Positions 36,314-44,966 are shown, numbered from the stretch's first letter. The stretch: 64,000 nucleotides of DNA from Streptomyces inusitatus (GCF_014651115.1 NZ_BMWG01000030.1:16788-80787), one strand, 5' to 3'. The notes: a model not told the origin generated them from the sequence alone. Numbers and translations are program-made.

Positions 36314-37317
36314 GTCTCCTCCTTCACGGAGCGGCGCGCCACCACCAGCAGCAGCGCCGCTCCCACACAGGTCGTCAGCGCGCCGGTGGGCACGCTCAGC
36401 CGGTCGGCCCCGAGTACCTCGGCGAGCAGCCGGGAGAGCCACTGGGACGCCGCGTCCGCGCCGCCGACCACGGACGCGCCCAGCAGCGCCGCGCCGGGCA
36501 GCGCGGTGCGCGGATCCGCGCCGAAGAGCGCGAACGCGAGGTGCGGCACGAGGAGTCCGACGAATCCCATCGCCCCGACGGCCGAGACCGCGCCCGCCGT
36601 GAGCGCCACCGCGCAGATCAGGGCGGCGGCCCGGGCCCGGCCGGTGTTCAGTCCGGCCGCGGCGGCCTGGTCGTCGCCGCAGCGCAGCAGGGCGAGCGGC
36701 GCGGCGAGCGCGAGGGCGAGCAGGGACCAGCCCGCGGTCCAGGGCCAGAGCAGGTTCCAGTGCTCCCAGACCCGGCCCTCGGTGGAGCCGACCAGCCACT
36801 GCACCACACTGCCGAGTTCGCCGGGGGCGACCAGCAGGACCATCGCGGTGAGCCCGGAGAGCACCGCCGAGACGAGCACCCCGTGGACGGCCGTGCGCAC
36901 CGGGTCGGACTCCTCCCGGCCCGTCAGCAGCCAGAGCAGCCCCGCCCCGGCGAACCCGCCCGCGCAGGCGGCGACCACCACGGCGGCCGGCGACTGCCAG
37001 CCCGCCAGGCCCAGTCCGGTGGCGGTCACCGCGCCGAGGACCGCGCCGGGGGTGACCCCGGTGACCTCGGGTCCGGCCAGCGGATTGCGCAGCGCGGACT
37101 GGAGTACGAGACCGGCCAGGCCCAGGCTCGCGCCCGCGCCGAGGGCCACCAGCGATCTGGGCAGCCGCAGCCGCAGGACGACATGGCGGGCCAGCGGGTC
37201 GCCGCCGCCCGTGAGCACCTCCCACACCTGTGCCGGGCCGAGCGCCCGGCCGGCCACCAGCCCGGCGCAGCCCACCGCCAGCGCGAGCAGGGAGAACAGG
37301 ATCAGCCTGCGTTTCAC
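36310..37317 (-). CDS. Metallophore ABC transporter permease (FecCD family), second
   Basis: 335 aa, about ten helices. Family signatures are LRLPRSLVALGAGASLGLAG, LQSALRNPLAGPEVTGVTPG and, near the C-terminus, GAMGFVGLLVPHLAFALFG and SVPTGALTTCVGA. Forms a heterodimer with the upstream permease. GTG at 37317 overlaps that gene's stop (GTGA). Confidence 0.93.
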   Translation of the reverse strand: MKRRLILFSLLALAVGCAGLVAGRALGPAQVWEVLTGGGDPLARHVVLRLRLPRSLVALGAGASLGLAGLVLQSALRNPLAGPEVTGVTPGAVLGAVTATGLGLAGWQSPAAVVVAACAGGFAGAGLLWLLTGREESDPVRTAVHGVLVSAVLSGLTAMVLLVAPGELGSVVQWLVGSTEGRVWEHWNLLWPWTAGWSLLALALAAPLALLRCGDDQAAAAGLNTGRARAAALICAVALTAGAVSAVGAMGFVGLLVPHLAFALFGADPRTALPGAALLGASVVGGADAASQWLSRLLAEVLGADRLSVPTGALTTCVGAALLLVVARRSVKEET

Positions 37318-38324
37318 GGGCCCGCCTCCCCCTCGGTCCGTGCCGCGCGTGCCGTACGCGCCACACGTGTCGTACGTGTCGTACGTGTCGCACGTGTCGT
37401 TCTGAGGAGGGCGACCCCGGCGGGGACGCCGAGCAGCGCGGTCCACGCGCCCACCGGCGTCTCCACCGGGGCGAGCGCGAGCCGGGCCGGCAGATCGGCG
37501 CAGGCGACGGCGAGCGCGCCCCACACCATCGACCAGGGCAGCAGCCGTACGGCCTCGGCCCCCGGCCGCAGCCGGCGCGCGAGGTGCGGGGCGATGAAGC
37601 CGACCCAGGCGACCGGCCCGCAGACCGCGACCACGGGCGCGATGAGGACGATGGAGACGGCGAGCGCCGCGAGCCGCGCGCGGCGCACCCGTACGCCCAG
37701 GGCCCGGGCGTCGTCGTCGCCGAGCCGCAGCACCGACAGGACGGGGGCGCAGAGGACCAGCGCGGGCACGGCGAGCGCCAGCCAGGGCCAGAGCCCGGTC
37801 ACATCGGTCCAGGTCCGGCCGGAGAGACTGCCCAGCAGATAGCGGTAGATGAGCTGGAGGTCGAGCTGATCGGCCAGCACCATCAGCACCAGCAGGGCGG
37901 ACTGGAGCGCGGCCGTGACCGCCGCGCCGGTGAGCAGCACGGCGGACGGGCTGCGTCCGAAACCGGCGGCGAGCAGGGTGAGCACTCCCCCGGCGGCGGC
38001 CCCGGCGATCGCGAGCAGGGGTTGCAGGGCGAGCGGCACCGAGACGGCGAGCACCAGCGGGGCGGCGACGCCGAGGGCCGCCCCGGAGGAGACGCCGAGC
38101 ATCTCGGGGACGGCGAGCGGATTGCGCAGGGCCTCCTGGAGCACCAGGCCCGCCGCGCCCAGGCAGGCCCCGGCGACCAGCGCCAGCACCAGGCGCGGCA
38201 GGCGCAGTTCGGTGACGACGAACTCGTCGGCCAGCGCGGTGGGCGGGACCGTGGGCGTGCCGAGGCAGAGCCCCGCGGCCACCGCCGCCAGCAGCAGGGC
38301 GCACACCGCGTGCGAACGGCTCAT
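37314..38324 (-). CDS. Metallophore ABC transporter permease (FecCD family), first
   Basis: 336 aa, about ten helices, with LRLPRLVLALVAGACLGAAG, LQEALRNPLAVPEMLGVSSG and CGPVAWVGFIAPHLARRL. Beyond the usual end (GAWTALLGVPAGVALL) the last 25 or so residues are an Arg/Thr/Ala tail coded by a short tandem repeat at 37358-37404. ATG overlaps the binding-protein stop by four bases. Confidence 0.93.
   Translation of the reverse strand: MSRSHAVCALLLAAVAAGLCLGTPTVPPTALADEFVVTELRLPRLVLALVAGACLGAAGLVLQEALRNPLAVPEMLGVSSGAALGVAAPLVLAVSVPLALQPLLAIAGAAAGGVLTLLAAGFGRSPSAVLLTGAAVTAALQSALLVLMVLADQLDLQLIYRYLLGSLSGRTWTDVTGLWPWLALAVPALVLCAPVLSVLRLGDDDARALGVRVRRARLAALAVSIVLIAPVVAVCGPVAWVGFIAPHLARRLRPGAEAVRLLPWSMVWGALAVACADLPARLALAPVETPVGAWTALLGVPAGVALLRTTRATRTTRTTRVARTARAARTEGEAGP
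37358..37404. repeat. Tandem CGTACGTGT-like repeat coding a permease tail
   Basis: Imperfect tandem units of 9-10 bases (CACGTGTCGTACGTGTCGTA and variants) code for TTRATRTTRTTRVART. The repeat lies after the last membrane helix, so length changes should be tolerated. Confidence 0.75.
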
Positions 38325-39298
38325 GCGAGCTTGGCCGCGGCCTCGTCGAGGACGATGCCGAGCGAGCGGGTGCCGCGCCCCTTCGCCCAGACCTCGGCGT
38401 CGACCTCGTACACCTTTCCGTCGCGGACCGCCGGGATCCGGGACCAGAGCGGGTTCTTCGCGAGCTTCTCGGAGAGGCTGACCTCGCTCTTCCCGCCGAA
38501 GGAGAGGGTCTCCACGAAGAGGACGTCGACCTCCCGGGCGAGGATCTCCTCCATGCTGTAGGAGCCCTCGACGCCACGGCTCTCCCAGGGGTAGTGGGAG
38601 AGCTTGGGGAAGAGTCCGGCAGCGACGTCGTTGCCGGGGGTCGCGACGCCGAAGTTCTCGTCGCTGCCGAAGATGATGAGGCTGGTGGCCTTGGACTTCG
38701 CCCGCTCGGCGCGGGCGAGTCTCTCCCGGAAGCCGCGCTCGGCGCGCTCGCCCTCGGCGGTGCGCCCGGTGAGGGCGGCGAGGTCGCGGAGGTATCCCAC
38801 GCTGTCCTGCCAGTCGCCCGGCTGGACGGGCCAGAAGACCGTCGCGCCCTTGAGCGCGGGTGCGAGCTTGCCGTGCGTGTCCTTGAGTCCGATGACCAGA
38901 TCCGGACGGTGGGAGAGGACCGCCTCGACCTCGGGGCTGAGGAAGCCGCCGGGGACGGAGGGTATCTTCCCTGCCTTCTCGGGGCCGAGGAACTTGGGGT
39001 GGGCCAGCAGCGCGGAGTTGCTGGCGACCGGGGTGATGCCCAGCTCGGCGAGCATGTCGTCGCAGAGGGCGACCAGGCAGACAATGCGCTTCGGTGGTCG
39101 GGGGGTGGTGACGGTGACGCCCTGAGCGTCGGTGATCTGCCGAGCCGCACCAATAGGTTCGACCTTTACTTCCGTTTTCTCCGATTTACCGTCATTACCA
39201 CCTTTGCTGTCATTAGAGGTTCCGCATCCGGCCAACAGGCCTCCCAGCACCGCGACGGCGGTCCAGCGGCGGACGGTCATCAGCGTCCTGCGTGACAT
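38321..39298 (-). CDS. Metallophore-binding lipoprotein (FecB/FepB type)
   Basis: 325 aa. Signal peptide with lipobox LLAGC (Cys near residue 25), a Lys/Glu-rich linker, and a type III periplasmic binding fold: PPKRIVCLVALCDDMLAELG, LSHRPDLVIGLKDTHG and EVDVLFVETLSF. Unusually for a siderophore binder it has two Cys (CLVALCDD) at the first lobe. ATG at 39298 follows AGAAGAGAAG; GTG at 39313 would add five residues. First gene of the importer operon behind a Zur-like box. Confidence 0.92.
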   Translation of the reverse strand: MSRRTLMTVRRWTAVAVLGGLLAGCGTSNDSKGGNDGKSEKTEVKVEPIGAARQITDAQGVTVTTPRPPKRIVCLVALCDDMLAELGITPVASNSALLAHPKFLGPEKAGKIPSVPGGFLSPEVEAVLSHRPDLVIGLKDTHGKLAPALKGATVFWPVQPGDWQDSVGYLRDLAALTGRTAEGERAERGFRERLARAERAKSKATSLIIFGSDENFGVATPGNDVAAGLFPKLSHYPWESRGVEGSYSMEEILAREVDVLFVETLSFGGKSEVSLSEKLAKNPLWSRIPAVRDGKVYEVDAEVWAKGRGTRSLGIVLDEAAAKLA

Positions 39299-39340
39299 CA
39301 CTTCTCTTCTCACTCCGAACGGACGGACAAGTGAGCCACA

Positions 39341-39355
39341 TGATAATCATTACCA
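39341..39355. promoter_or_regulatory. Zur-type zinc box in the fecB / beta-propeller divergent promoter
   Basis: TGATAATCATTACCA is a 7-1-7 inverted repeat with one mismatch and resembles actinobacterial Zur operators, including the TGATAATCATTATCA form. It sits 43 bp upstream of the importer start and 37 bp upstream of the divergent gene, so one bound repressor could control both. The match to the Streptomyces consensus is weaker than at 35502. Confidence 0.68.
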
Positions 39356-39391
39356 ATAAGATCGTTACCCGCCCACTCCCCCGGAGTCGCC

Positions 39392-40672
39392 ATGCCGCCC
39401 CCCAACGCCGCCGGACCCCGACTGCTCGTCGCCGATCATGTGGCCGGATCCATCAGGGTGTTGAGCCTTCCCGACGGCCGTGAGACCGGCCGGATCGAGG
39501 GCCGTTTCCTCGCCGAGCACGCCGGCTTCCTGGCGCTCCCCGGGGGCCGCACCGCCTTCGTCGACGACCTCGCGGGCGAGCTGCTCGTCCTCGATCCGTA
39601 CGGCCCCGACGGCGGCGGGCCGCTGGTGACGGCCACCGCCCCGGTGGCGACGCCCGCCGAGCATCTGGCGGCGGACCCCTCCGGGCGGCTGCTCGCGGTG
39701 ACCACCGGGCTCGGCCGGAACGAGGAGGCGTGGAGCGATCTGCTGACCGTGGTGGACCTCGACCACCCGCACCGGCCGCGGACGGCGCGGGTGCGCACCC
39801 GCGCCGGGGAGCCCGGAGTGACCCTCCCGGGGCCCGCCGGGGCGGGGGAGGACGGCGCGCTGGTGGTCCTGCGGCACCGCGAACCCGGCTCGCTCACCGC
39901 GTACCGCCACGCCGATCTGCTCGCCGCCGCCCCCTCCGCGCCGCCCGCCGCGCCCGTGCACGAGCTGCCGCTGCCGGACCACGACGGCCACGGGGACGCC
40001 CACGACCCGTCGACCGGGCTGACGTTCGCCGCGGCGGGGTCGGGGGTGCACCGGGTCCGCCGCGCGGGCTCGTCGCTCCTCGCCGAGGAGCCGCTGCCCT
40101 GGGGCGGGCCAGGGCGCGGCTACTTCCTGCGGCTCGACCCGGTGCGCCGGATACTCTGGTCGTGCGTACGGGGCGGGCCCGCCGATCCCGGACGGTGGCC
40201 GGAATGGACCAACGACGCCTGGTGGCACCGGCTCGACCCGGCCGCCGACCCGGCCCCCGCGCGGACCGGCCGGGTGCCGCTGGGCCCGGGGCTGGTCTTC
40301 CGGCTCGCGGTGACCGCGCGCCATGTCGCCTTCGCCCGCGTCCACCCCGACGGCGACGAACTCGTCCTGGTCTCGGCCCCGCCCGGCTCCGCGCCGCGCG
40401 TCAGCGGCAGACTGCCGCTCCCCGCGATGGACGGAGCCCCCCGCGCGGGCGGCACCCCCTGGGACGGAGTGCAGCGCCGGGCGATCGCCGGCTCGCCCGG
40501 CGGCGGCCTCGTCGCCGTCACCCGGGGCGGCCATGGCGAGATCCAACTGGTCGACGCCTCAAGGGCGGAGACGGTGACGACGCTGCGGACGCCCACCCCG
40601 CTCGACGAGGGCGGCCATCTCGCTCTCGTGTTCCCCGGCGACGGGGCGGAGTTCGACCCCGTCGGCCGATGA
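39392..40672 (+). CDS. Predicted cytoplasmic beta-propeller protein
   Basis: 426 aa. Repeated blade-like strands start with RLLVADHVAGSIRVLSLPDGRETG, and continue through GALVVLRHREPG and ELVLVSAPPGS. No signal peptide. A His/Asp-rich loop PDHDGHGDAHDPSTG near residue 195-210 is a plausible metal site. GGAG lies five bases before ATG 39392. It diverges from the metallophore importer across the Zur-like box. Beta-propeller zinc chaperones (AztD) exist but are exported, so this is at most a distant analogue. Confidence 0.75.
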   Translation: MPPPNAAGPRLLVADHVAGSIRVLSLPDGRETGRIEGRFLAEHAGFLALPGGRTAFVDDLAGELLVLDPYGPDGGGPLVTATAPVATPAEHLAADPSGRLLAVTTGLGRNEEAWSDLLTVVDLDHPHRPRTARVRTRAGEPGVTLPGPAGAGEDGALVVLRHREPGSLTAYRHADLLAAAPSAPPAAPVHELPLPDHDGHGDAHDPSTGLTFAAAGSGVHRVRRAGSSLLAEEPLPWGGPGRGYFLRLDPVRRILWSCVRGGPADPGRWPEWTNDAWWHRLDPAADPAPARTGRVPLGPGLVFRLAVTARHVAFARVHPDGDELVLVSAPPGSAPRVSGRLPLPAMDGAPRAGGTPWDGVQRRAIAGSPGGGLVAVTRGGHGEIQLVDASRAETVTTLRTPTPLDEGGHLALVFPGDGAEFDPVGR

Positions 40673-40678
40673 GAGATT

Positions 40679-40692
40679 GTGAAATAATTCAC
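40679..40692. promoter_or_regulatory. AT-rich inverted repeat GTGAA-ATAA-TTCAC
   Basis: Perfect 5-bp arms around ATAA in an otherwise GC-rich gap, just after the beta-propeller stop and 80 bp before the TPR-like gene. Could be a repressor site or promoter element for that gene; no regulator recognised. Confidence 0.4.
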
Positions 40693-40773
40693 CCAACCCC
40701 TTGGCCCGGCACCCCCATCCATGCTGAGATTCCCTCGACTCAACAGCTCAATGGCGTGCTCGGGGAGGGCATA

Positions 40774-41580
40774 GTGGCGCATACCGCCATGTCTGGTTCC
40801 GGAACCACTGCAGGTGACGATCCCCTCCAGACCGCGGTATGGCGGCTGCGCTCGCGCGGCTGCTGGACCGACGCGGCGGCGCTGCTCGCGCCCCACTCGG
40901 CGGCTCCGGCCGCCGCCCTGGAGCGGGCCGGACTCCTGGTCGAGCGGTGTCTGTTCACCGGGGAGGGCTGGGCCGACGCGGAGGACGCGCTGCGCACGGC
41001 GGAGGCCGTGGCCCGGGACGACGAGGAGCGCGGCGGCGCGGCGTCCGAGCGCGGACGGCTGGCGTACGCGGCGACCAGGCTCGGGGTGCGGGACCGGGCC
41101 GACGAGGCCCGGTCGGCGCTCGGCCGGGCGGCGGCGCTGCTCGCCCCCGGCTCACCCCGGCGGCCGCTGCTCGACTTCCGGCGCGGTCTGGTGGCCGAGC
41201 ACATCGCCGCCTCCCCGCAGGCGGCCCTGGCCGCCTACCGCCGCGCCCACGAGGGGGCGGCGGCCCAGGACGACGCCCTGCTGCTCTCCTTCACCTGGCA
41301 CCAGCAGGCCGGGATCGCGCTCCAGGAAGGGGAGTTGACCCAGGCCAGGCACGGCTTCTCCGAGGCCCTGCGGATCCGGGTCGAGCTGGGCTATCTGATC
41401 GGCACCGCGCCGACCCTGGCCGCCCTCGCCGACTGCGAGCCCGAGCCGGAGGCCGGCCGCCTCCGGGCCGAGGCCGGCCGCCTCTTCCGCCTCCTGGGCG
41501 GGGTCCCGGTCTGGCTCGCGGCCCGGCTCTCCCTCCCCGCGCAGGCCACGACGACGGCCCTGCCGGGACCGGCCGTCTGA
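40774..41580 (+). CDS. TPR-like hypothetical protein
   Basis: 268 aa, almost entirely alpha-helical, with Ala/Leu/Arg-rich pairs resembling tetratricopeptide repeats (ALAAYRRAHEGAAAQDDALL, QARHGFSEALRIRVELG). No catalytic motif. GTG at 40774 has GGAGG five bases upstream; the longer open frame upstream crosses the beta-propeller gene. May serve as a protein-protein scaffold. It follows the beta-propeller gene in the same direction after about 100 bp. Confidence 0.75.
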   Translation: MAHTAMSGSGTTAGDDPLQTAVWRLRSRGCWTDAAALLAPHSAAPAAALERAGLLVERCLFTGEGWADAEDALRTAEAVARDDEERGGAASERGRLAYAATRLGVRDRADEARSALGRAAALLAPGSPRRPLLDFRRGLVAEHIAASPQAALAAYRRAHEGAAAQDDALLLSFTWHQQAGIALQEGELTQARHGFSEALRIRVELGYLIGTAPTLAALADCEPEPEAGRLRAEAGRLFRLLGGVPVWLAARLSLPAQATTTALPGPAV

Positions 41581-41786
41581 CCCCGGGCCACCCACCCGGG
41601 TCGTCCACCCGGGGCCCGGCCCCTCAAGGAGCGGCCGGGCGCGGCCGAAACTCCGGACATGGCGTACGTACACCCTCGCCGCACCGCGACCGGCGGTGCG
41701 GGTCCGGGCGGGATCCCGGCACCGGCACCGGCACCGGGCGGCCCGGGTCGGCGGTCCGAATCCGGGCCGGAAGAAGGCGGCGGGCC

Positions 41787-42632
41787 TCAGCGGTCCGCGC
41801 CGCCGAAATGAGCGCGTACCACCGAGCGCACCGCCTCGAAGTCGCCCGAGACCAGGGCGTCGAGCAGGGCGGTGTGCTGCGCCGCGTCGGCCGTCAGACC
41901 GGCGCGGCGGGCGGCCGGGTCGGCGGCGAGCGGCCACTGGGAGCGGCGGTGCAGATCGGCGGCGACCGTCACGAGCTGCTCGTTGCCCGCGAGGGAGAGC
42001 AGCGCGCGGTGGAAGGCGCGGTCGGCCTCCGCGTACCGCGCGCGGTCGCCCTCCAGGGCGGCGGCCTCGGTCGCCCGGGCCAGCGGGCGGAGCTCGCCCC
42101 AGCGGGCGGCGGGGACCGAGGCGGCCAGCCGGAGGATGACCGGCACCTCGATCAGGGCGCGCACCTCGGCGATGTCGGCGAGTTCGCGGGGGCCCCGGGC
42201 GGCGATCCTGAAGCCCCGGTTGGGGACCACCTCCACCGCCCCCTCGGCGGCCAGCTGCTGCATCGCCTCGCGCACGGGCGTCGCGGAGACGCCGAAGCGC
42301 TCCCCGAGCACGGGGGCGGAGTAGACCTCGCCGGGGACGAGTTCTCCCTCGGCGAGGGCGGCGCGCAGGGCCTTCAGGATCTGCCCGCGCACCGAGTGCC
42401 GCTGGACGGTGTGGGCGGCGGGCCCGCGCGGCGCGGGCGGCTCGCTGTGGGTGTGCTCGCCGCGGGCCGTCCCCAGCGCCCCCGGACGGGTGGCGTCCGA
42501 AGGCGCGCCGAGGGGGGCGGGCACCGGAGCGGAAGCGGGGCGCACGGAAGCGCGGGGCCGCGGTGTCGCGGCGGGCCGGGCGGGGTGCGGCAGGGGGGAA
42601 GACGCCGTCTCGCCCGGTCGGGCCTGCTCCAT
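41787..42632 (-). CDS. GntR-family transcriptional regulator (FadR/FCD type)
   Basis: 281 aa. After a Pro/Ala-rich unstructured 85-residue N-terminus comes a GntR winged helix (LVPGEVYSAPVLGERFGVSATPVREAMQQL, partly quoted as GVSATPVREAMQQL) and an FCD effector domain with the metal-binding Asp/His pattern (ADRAFHRALLSLAGN, DAAQHTALLDAL). ATG at 42632 has GGAGGAGG seven bases upstream. No target operon evident; the divergent neighbour is the FhuF-like gene. Confidence 0.87.
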   Translation of the reverse strand: MEQARPGETASSPLPHPARPAATPRPRASVRPASAPVPAPLGAPSDATRPGALGTARGEHTHSEPPAPRGPAAHTVQRHSVRGQILKALRAALAEGELVPGEVYSAPVLGERFGVSATPVREAMQQLAAEGAVEVVPNRGFRIAARGPRELADIAEVRALIEVPVILRLAASVPAARWGELRPLARATEAAALEGDRARYAEADRAFHRALLSLAGNEQLVTVAADLHRRSQWPLAADPAARRAGLTADAAQHTALLDALVSGDFEAVRSVVRAHFGGADR

Positions 42633-42735
42633 CTCGGATCCTCCTCCGGCCGGACGCCGGGCCGGACCGGCACGGCCGGGCCCCGAGTGCACGATAGGCG
42701 GACGTGACAGCAGTTCACACATCAGCCCGGCGGGG

Positions 42736-42754
42736 TAAGGTAAGCCTTACCTGC
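42736..42754 (+). promoter_or_regulatory. Iron box upstream of the FhuF-like gene
   Basis: TAAGGTAAGCCTTACCTGC matches the iron-box consensus at about 14 of 19 positions and contains the palindromic core AGGTAAGCCTTACCT. It ends 27 bp before the ATG of a predicted siderophore-iron reductase, consistent with DmdR control. Confidence 0.8.
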
Positions 42755-42781
42755 TAACGATCGCGATACGGTGGTCCCGGC

Positions 42782-43627
42782 ATGAATTCTCCCGTCGTCC
42801 CGCCCGCCCTCGCCTCCCCCTTCGGGGACGCGTACTCCCGGCTGTCCGAGGTGTTCCCCCGGCTGACCGTGCGCGAGCTGGGCTCCGGCGAGGGCGAACC
42901 GGCGGGCGAGGGCTGGGTGCGCGCGGAGGAGCTGGCGCGCGGGGGCGGCGCGCTGGACGTCTTCCTCGACTGGGACCGGGCCCAAGTGCTGCGGGACCAC
43001 GGCCGGGAGGGCAGGCCCGACGTGGTGGCCGGCTTCGGGCTGCACCGCTACGCGTGGCCCGCCTGTCTGCTGTTCACCGTGCCGTGGTTCCTGCTCCGCC
43101 GGGTGCCCCGGCTCTCCGGCGGTCAGGTCTTCTTCCGGCGGACGCACGGCCGGATGACGGTCCGGCCGGCGGAGTTCGCCTGTCTGCCCGGCGATCCGGT
43201 GGCCTGCCTGCCCGGCGCCCGGGTGGTGCCGGACGAGGAGGCCCTGCGCGGCGAGGTGCGCGCCGCCGTGGCCGCGCACCTCGAACCCGTGCTGGACGGC
43301 TTCGCCTCGCGGGCCCGGCGCGGAAGGCGTTCCCTGTGGGGGATGGTGACGGACGATCTGGTCGAAGGCCTCTGGCACATCGGGAATCTCCTCGGCGAGG
43401 AGTCCCGGGCGATCGAAGAGCTGGAACTGCTGCTGCCGGGAACCGTCAAACCGTATGTGGGAATTCCCGGTTTCCGTCAGCTGACCGGGCCTCAGGGCGA
43501 ACAACTGGCGACCCGGGACCGGGCGAGCTGCTGCCTGTTCTATACACTGCGGCCCGACGACACCTGTGTCACCTGCCCCCGTACCTGCGACACCACCCGA
43601 GTGACGCGACTCCTGCCCAGTGCCTGA
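42782..43627 (+). CDS. FhuF-like [2Fe-2S] ferric-siderophore reductase
   Basis: 281 aa. The C-terminal cluster motif C-C-x10-C-x2-C is present as CCLFYTLRPDDTCVTC near residue 251-266, diagnostic of the FhuF family, which reduces ferric siderophores in the cytoplasm to release iron. Residues 1-240 fit the family's N-terminal domain. ATG at 42782; iron box upstream. It is not in an operon with any transporter and could serve the catechol siderophore at the left end or others. Confidence 0.9.
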   Translation: MNSPVVPPALASPFGDAYSRLSEVFPRLTVRELGSGEGEPAGEGWVRAEELARGGGALDVFLDWDRAQVLRDHGREGRPDVVAGFGLHRYAWPACLLFTVPWFLLRRVPRLSGGQVFFRRTHGRMTVRPAEFACLPGDPVACLPGARVVPDEEALRGEVRAAVAAHLEPVLDGFASRARRGRRSLWGMVTDDLVEGLWHIGNLLGEESRAIEELELLLPGTVKPYVGIPGFRQLTGPQGEQLATRDRASCCLFYTLRPDDTCVTCPRTCDTTRVTRLLPSA

Positions 43628-43859
43628 TCACTGCCCCTGAGCAGTTGTCAGACTCCGGATGTCACGCCCCCCTTCCGGGTGATATAAATCGTACGCAACT
43701 CACCTGCCGCGTACGGCAGTTCGAGTGAAACCCACCTATCCGTATGCCGTATGGCCCCATTGGCGTTCTCTTGGCACAAAACCCCCTGGGATCTCCGGGA
43801 CTTCGGTCAATATGGCGGCCGAAACGCCCTACCGCGATGCAGATGCAAGGGACACCAAC

Positions 43860-44966
43860 ATGAGAGACATATCGCTAACCTGGCTGCTTCCCGGCGGCGT
43901 GATGGTCGTGGGAGTCCTGGTCGCGGTCGCAGTGCTCGCACGCGGCAAGAAGGCGGCGGCCAAAGCCCCGGCGGAAGACACCTGGGAGCGCAGCGAGGAC
44001 CGCCGAAGGCGCAAGGAAGCCATATACGGCACGGCGTCCTACGTTCTGCTCTTCTGCTGTGCCGCTGTCGCCGCCGCGCTCTCCTTCCACGGTCTGGTCG
44101 GTTTCGGCCGGCAGAATCTGAACCTCTCCGGCGGCTGGGAGTACCTGGTCCCCTTCGGGCTCGACGGCGCCGCGATGTTCTGCTCGGTGCTCGCCGTGCG
44201 TGAGGCGAGCCACGGTGACGCGGCGCTCGGCTCGCGACTGCTGGTGTGGACGTTCGCCGGCGCCGCCGCCTGGTTCAACTGGGTGCACGCGCCGCGCGGC
44301 CTGGACCACGCCGGCGCCCCGCACTTCTTCGCGGGCATGTCGCTGTCGGCCGCCGTCCTCTTCGACCGGGCCCTCAAGCAGACCCGCCGGGCCGCCCTCC
44401 GCGAGCAGGGCCTGGTGCCCCGCCCGCTGCCGCAGATCCGGGTGGTGCGATGGCTGCGGGCGCCCCGCGAGACCTTCAACGCCTGGTCGCTGATGCTGCT
44501 GGAGAATGTGCGCACCCTGGACGAGGCCGTCGAGGAGGTCCGTGAGGACCGTCAGGCGAAGAAGGCCAATCAGCTGCGCGCCCGTGACCAGGCCAAGCTG
44601 GACCGGGCCCGGATAAAGGCGCTCAACCGGCAGCACCGCGCCTGGGGCCGGGGCCGGGTCATCCGCGAGCCGGAGCTGCCCGTGCTCGCCTCCGGACAGG
44701 GTTCGGGTCCGAGCAACTCGGGAGGGTCCGCACAGGCCCTGACCGAGGGTTCGAAACCCGTAGCGGAGCCTGCCATAGAAACCGGACAGCTGCCTCCTCC
44801 TTCTCTGCCCTCTCGCCGGTCCGTCTCCTCGGCCCGCGAAAGCCGCGACAGTGACCCGATGGGTCCGATCACCGTCGACCTCACCGCCGAGGACGACACC
44901 CAGACCCTCCCGCGACTGGACTCCCTGGAGCGGAAGCTGAAGGATCTGGAGCAGCAGTTCGGCTGA
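43860..44966 (+). CDS. DUF2637-type membrane protein
   Basis: 368 aa. Membrane helices at about residues 8-28 and three more between residues 55 and 165 (SYVLLFCCAAVAAALSFHGL, GLDGAAMFCSVLAVREA, FAGAAAWFNWVHAPRG). A charged coiled-coil-like segment follows (residues about 220-265) and an acidic tail ends LDSLERKLKDLEQQFG. The helix pattern fits the actinobacterial DUF2637 family, related to plasmid-spread (Spd) proteins. ATG at 43860 follows AAGGGAC. Function unknown; no other transfer genes nearby. Confidence 0.8.
   Translation: MRDISLTWLLPGGVMVVGVLVAVAVLARGKKAAAKAPAEDTWERSEDRRRRKEAIYGTASYVLLFCCAAVAAALSFHGLVGFGRQNLNLSGGWEYLVPFGLDGAAMFCSVLAVREASHGDAALGSRLLVWTFAGAAAWFNWVHAPRGLDHAGAPHFFAGMSLSAAVLFDRALKQTRRAALREQGLVPRPLPQIRVVRWLRAPRETFNAWSLMLLENVRTLDEAVEEVREDRQAKKANQLRARDQAKLDRARIKALNRQHRAWGRGRVIREPELPVLASGQGSGPSNSGGSAQALTEGSKPVAEPAIETGQLPPPSLPSRRSVSSARESRDSDPMGPITVDLTAEDDTQTLPRLDSLERKLKDLEQQFG

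Noticed and set aside
43860..44966. DUF2637 gene as evidence of an integrated plasmid
   Set aside because: No integrase, attachment site, Tra or Rep gene nearby, and this family is common in Streptomyces chromosomes.
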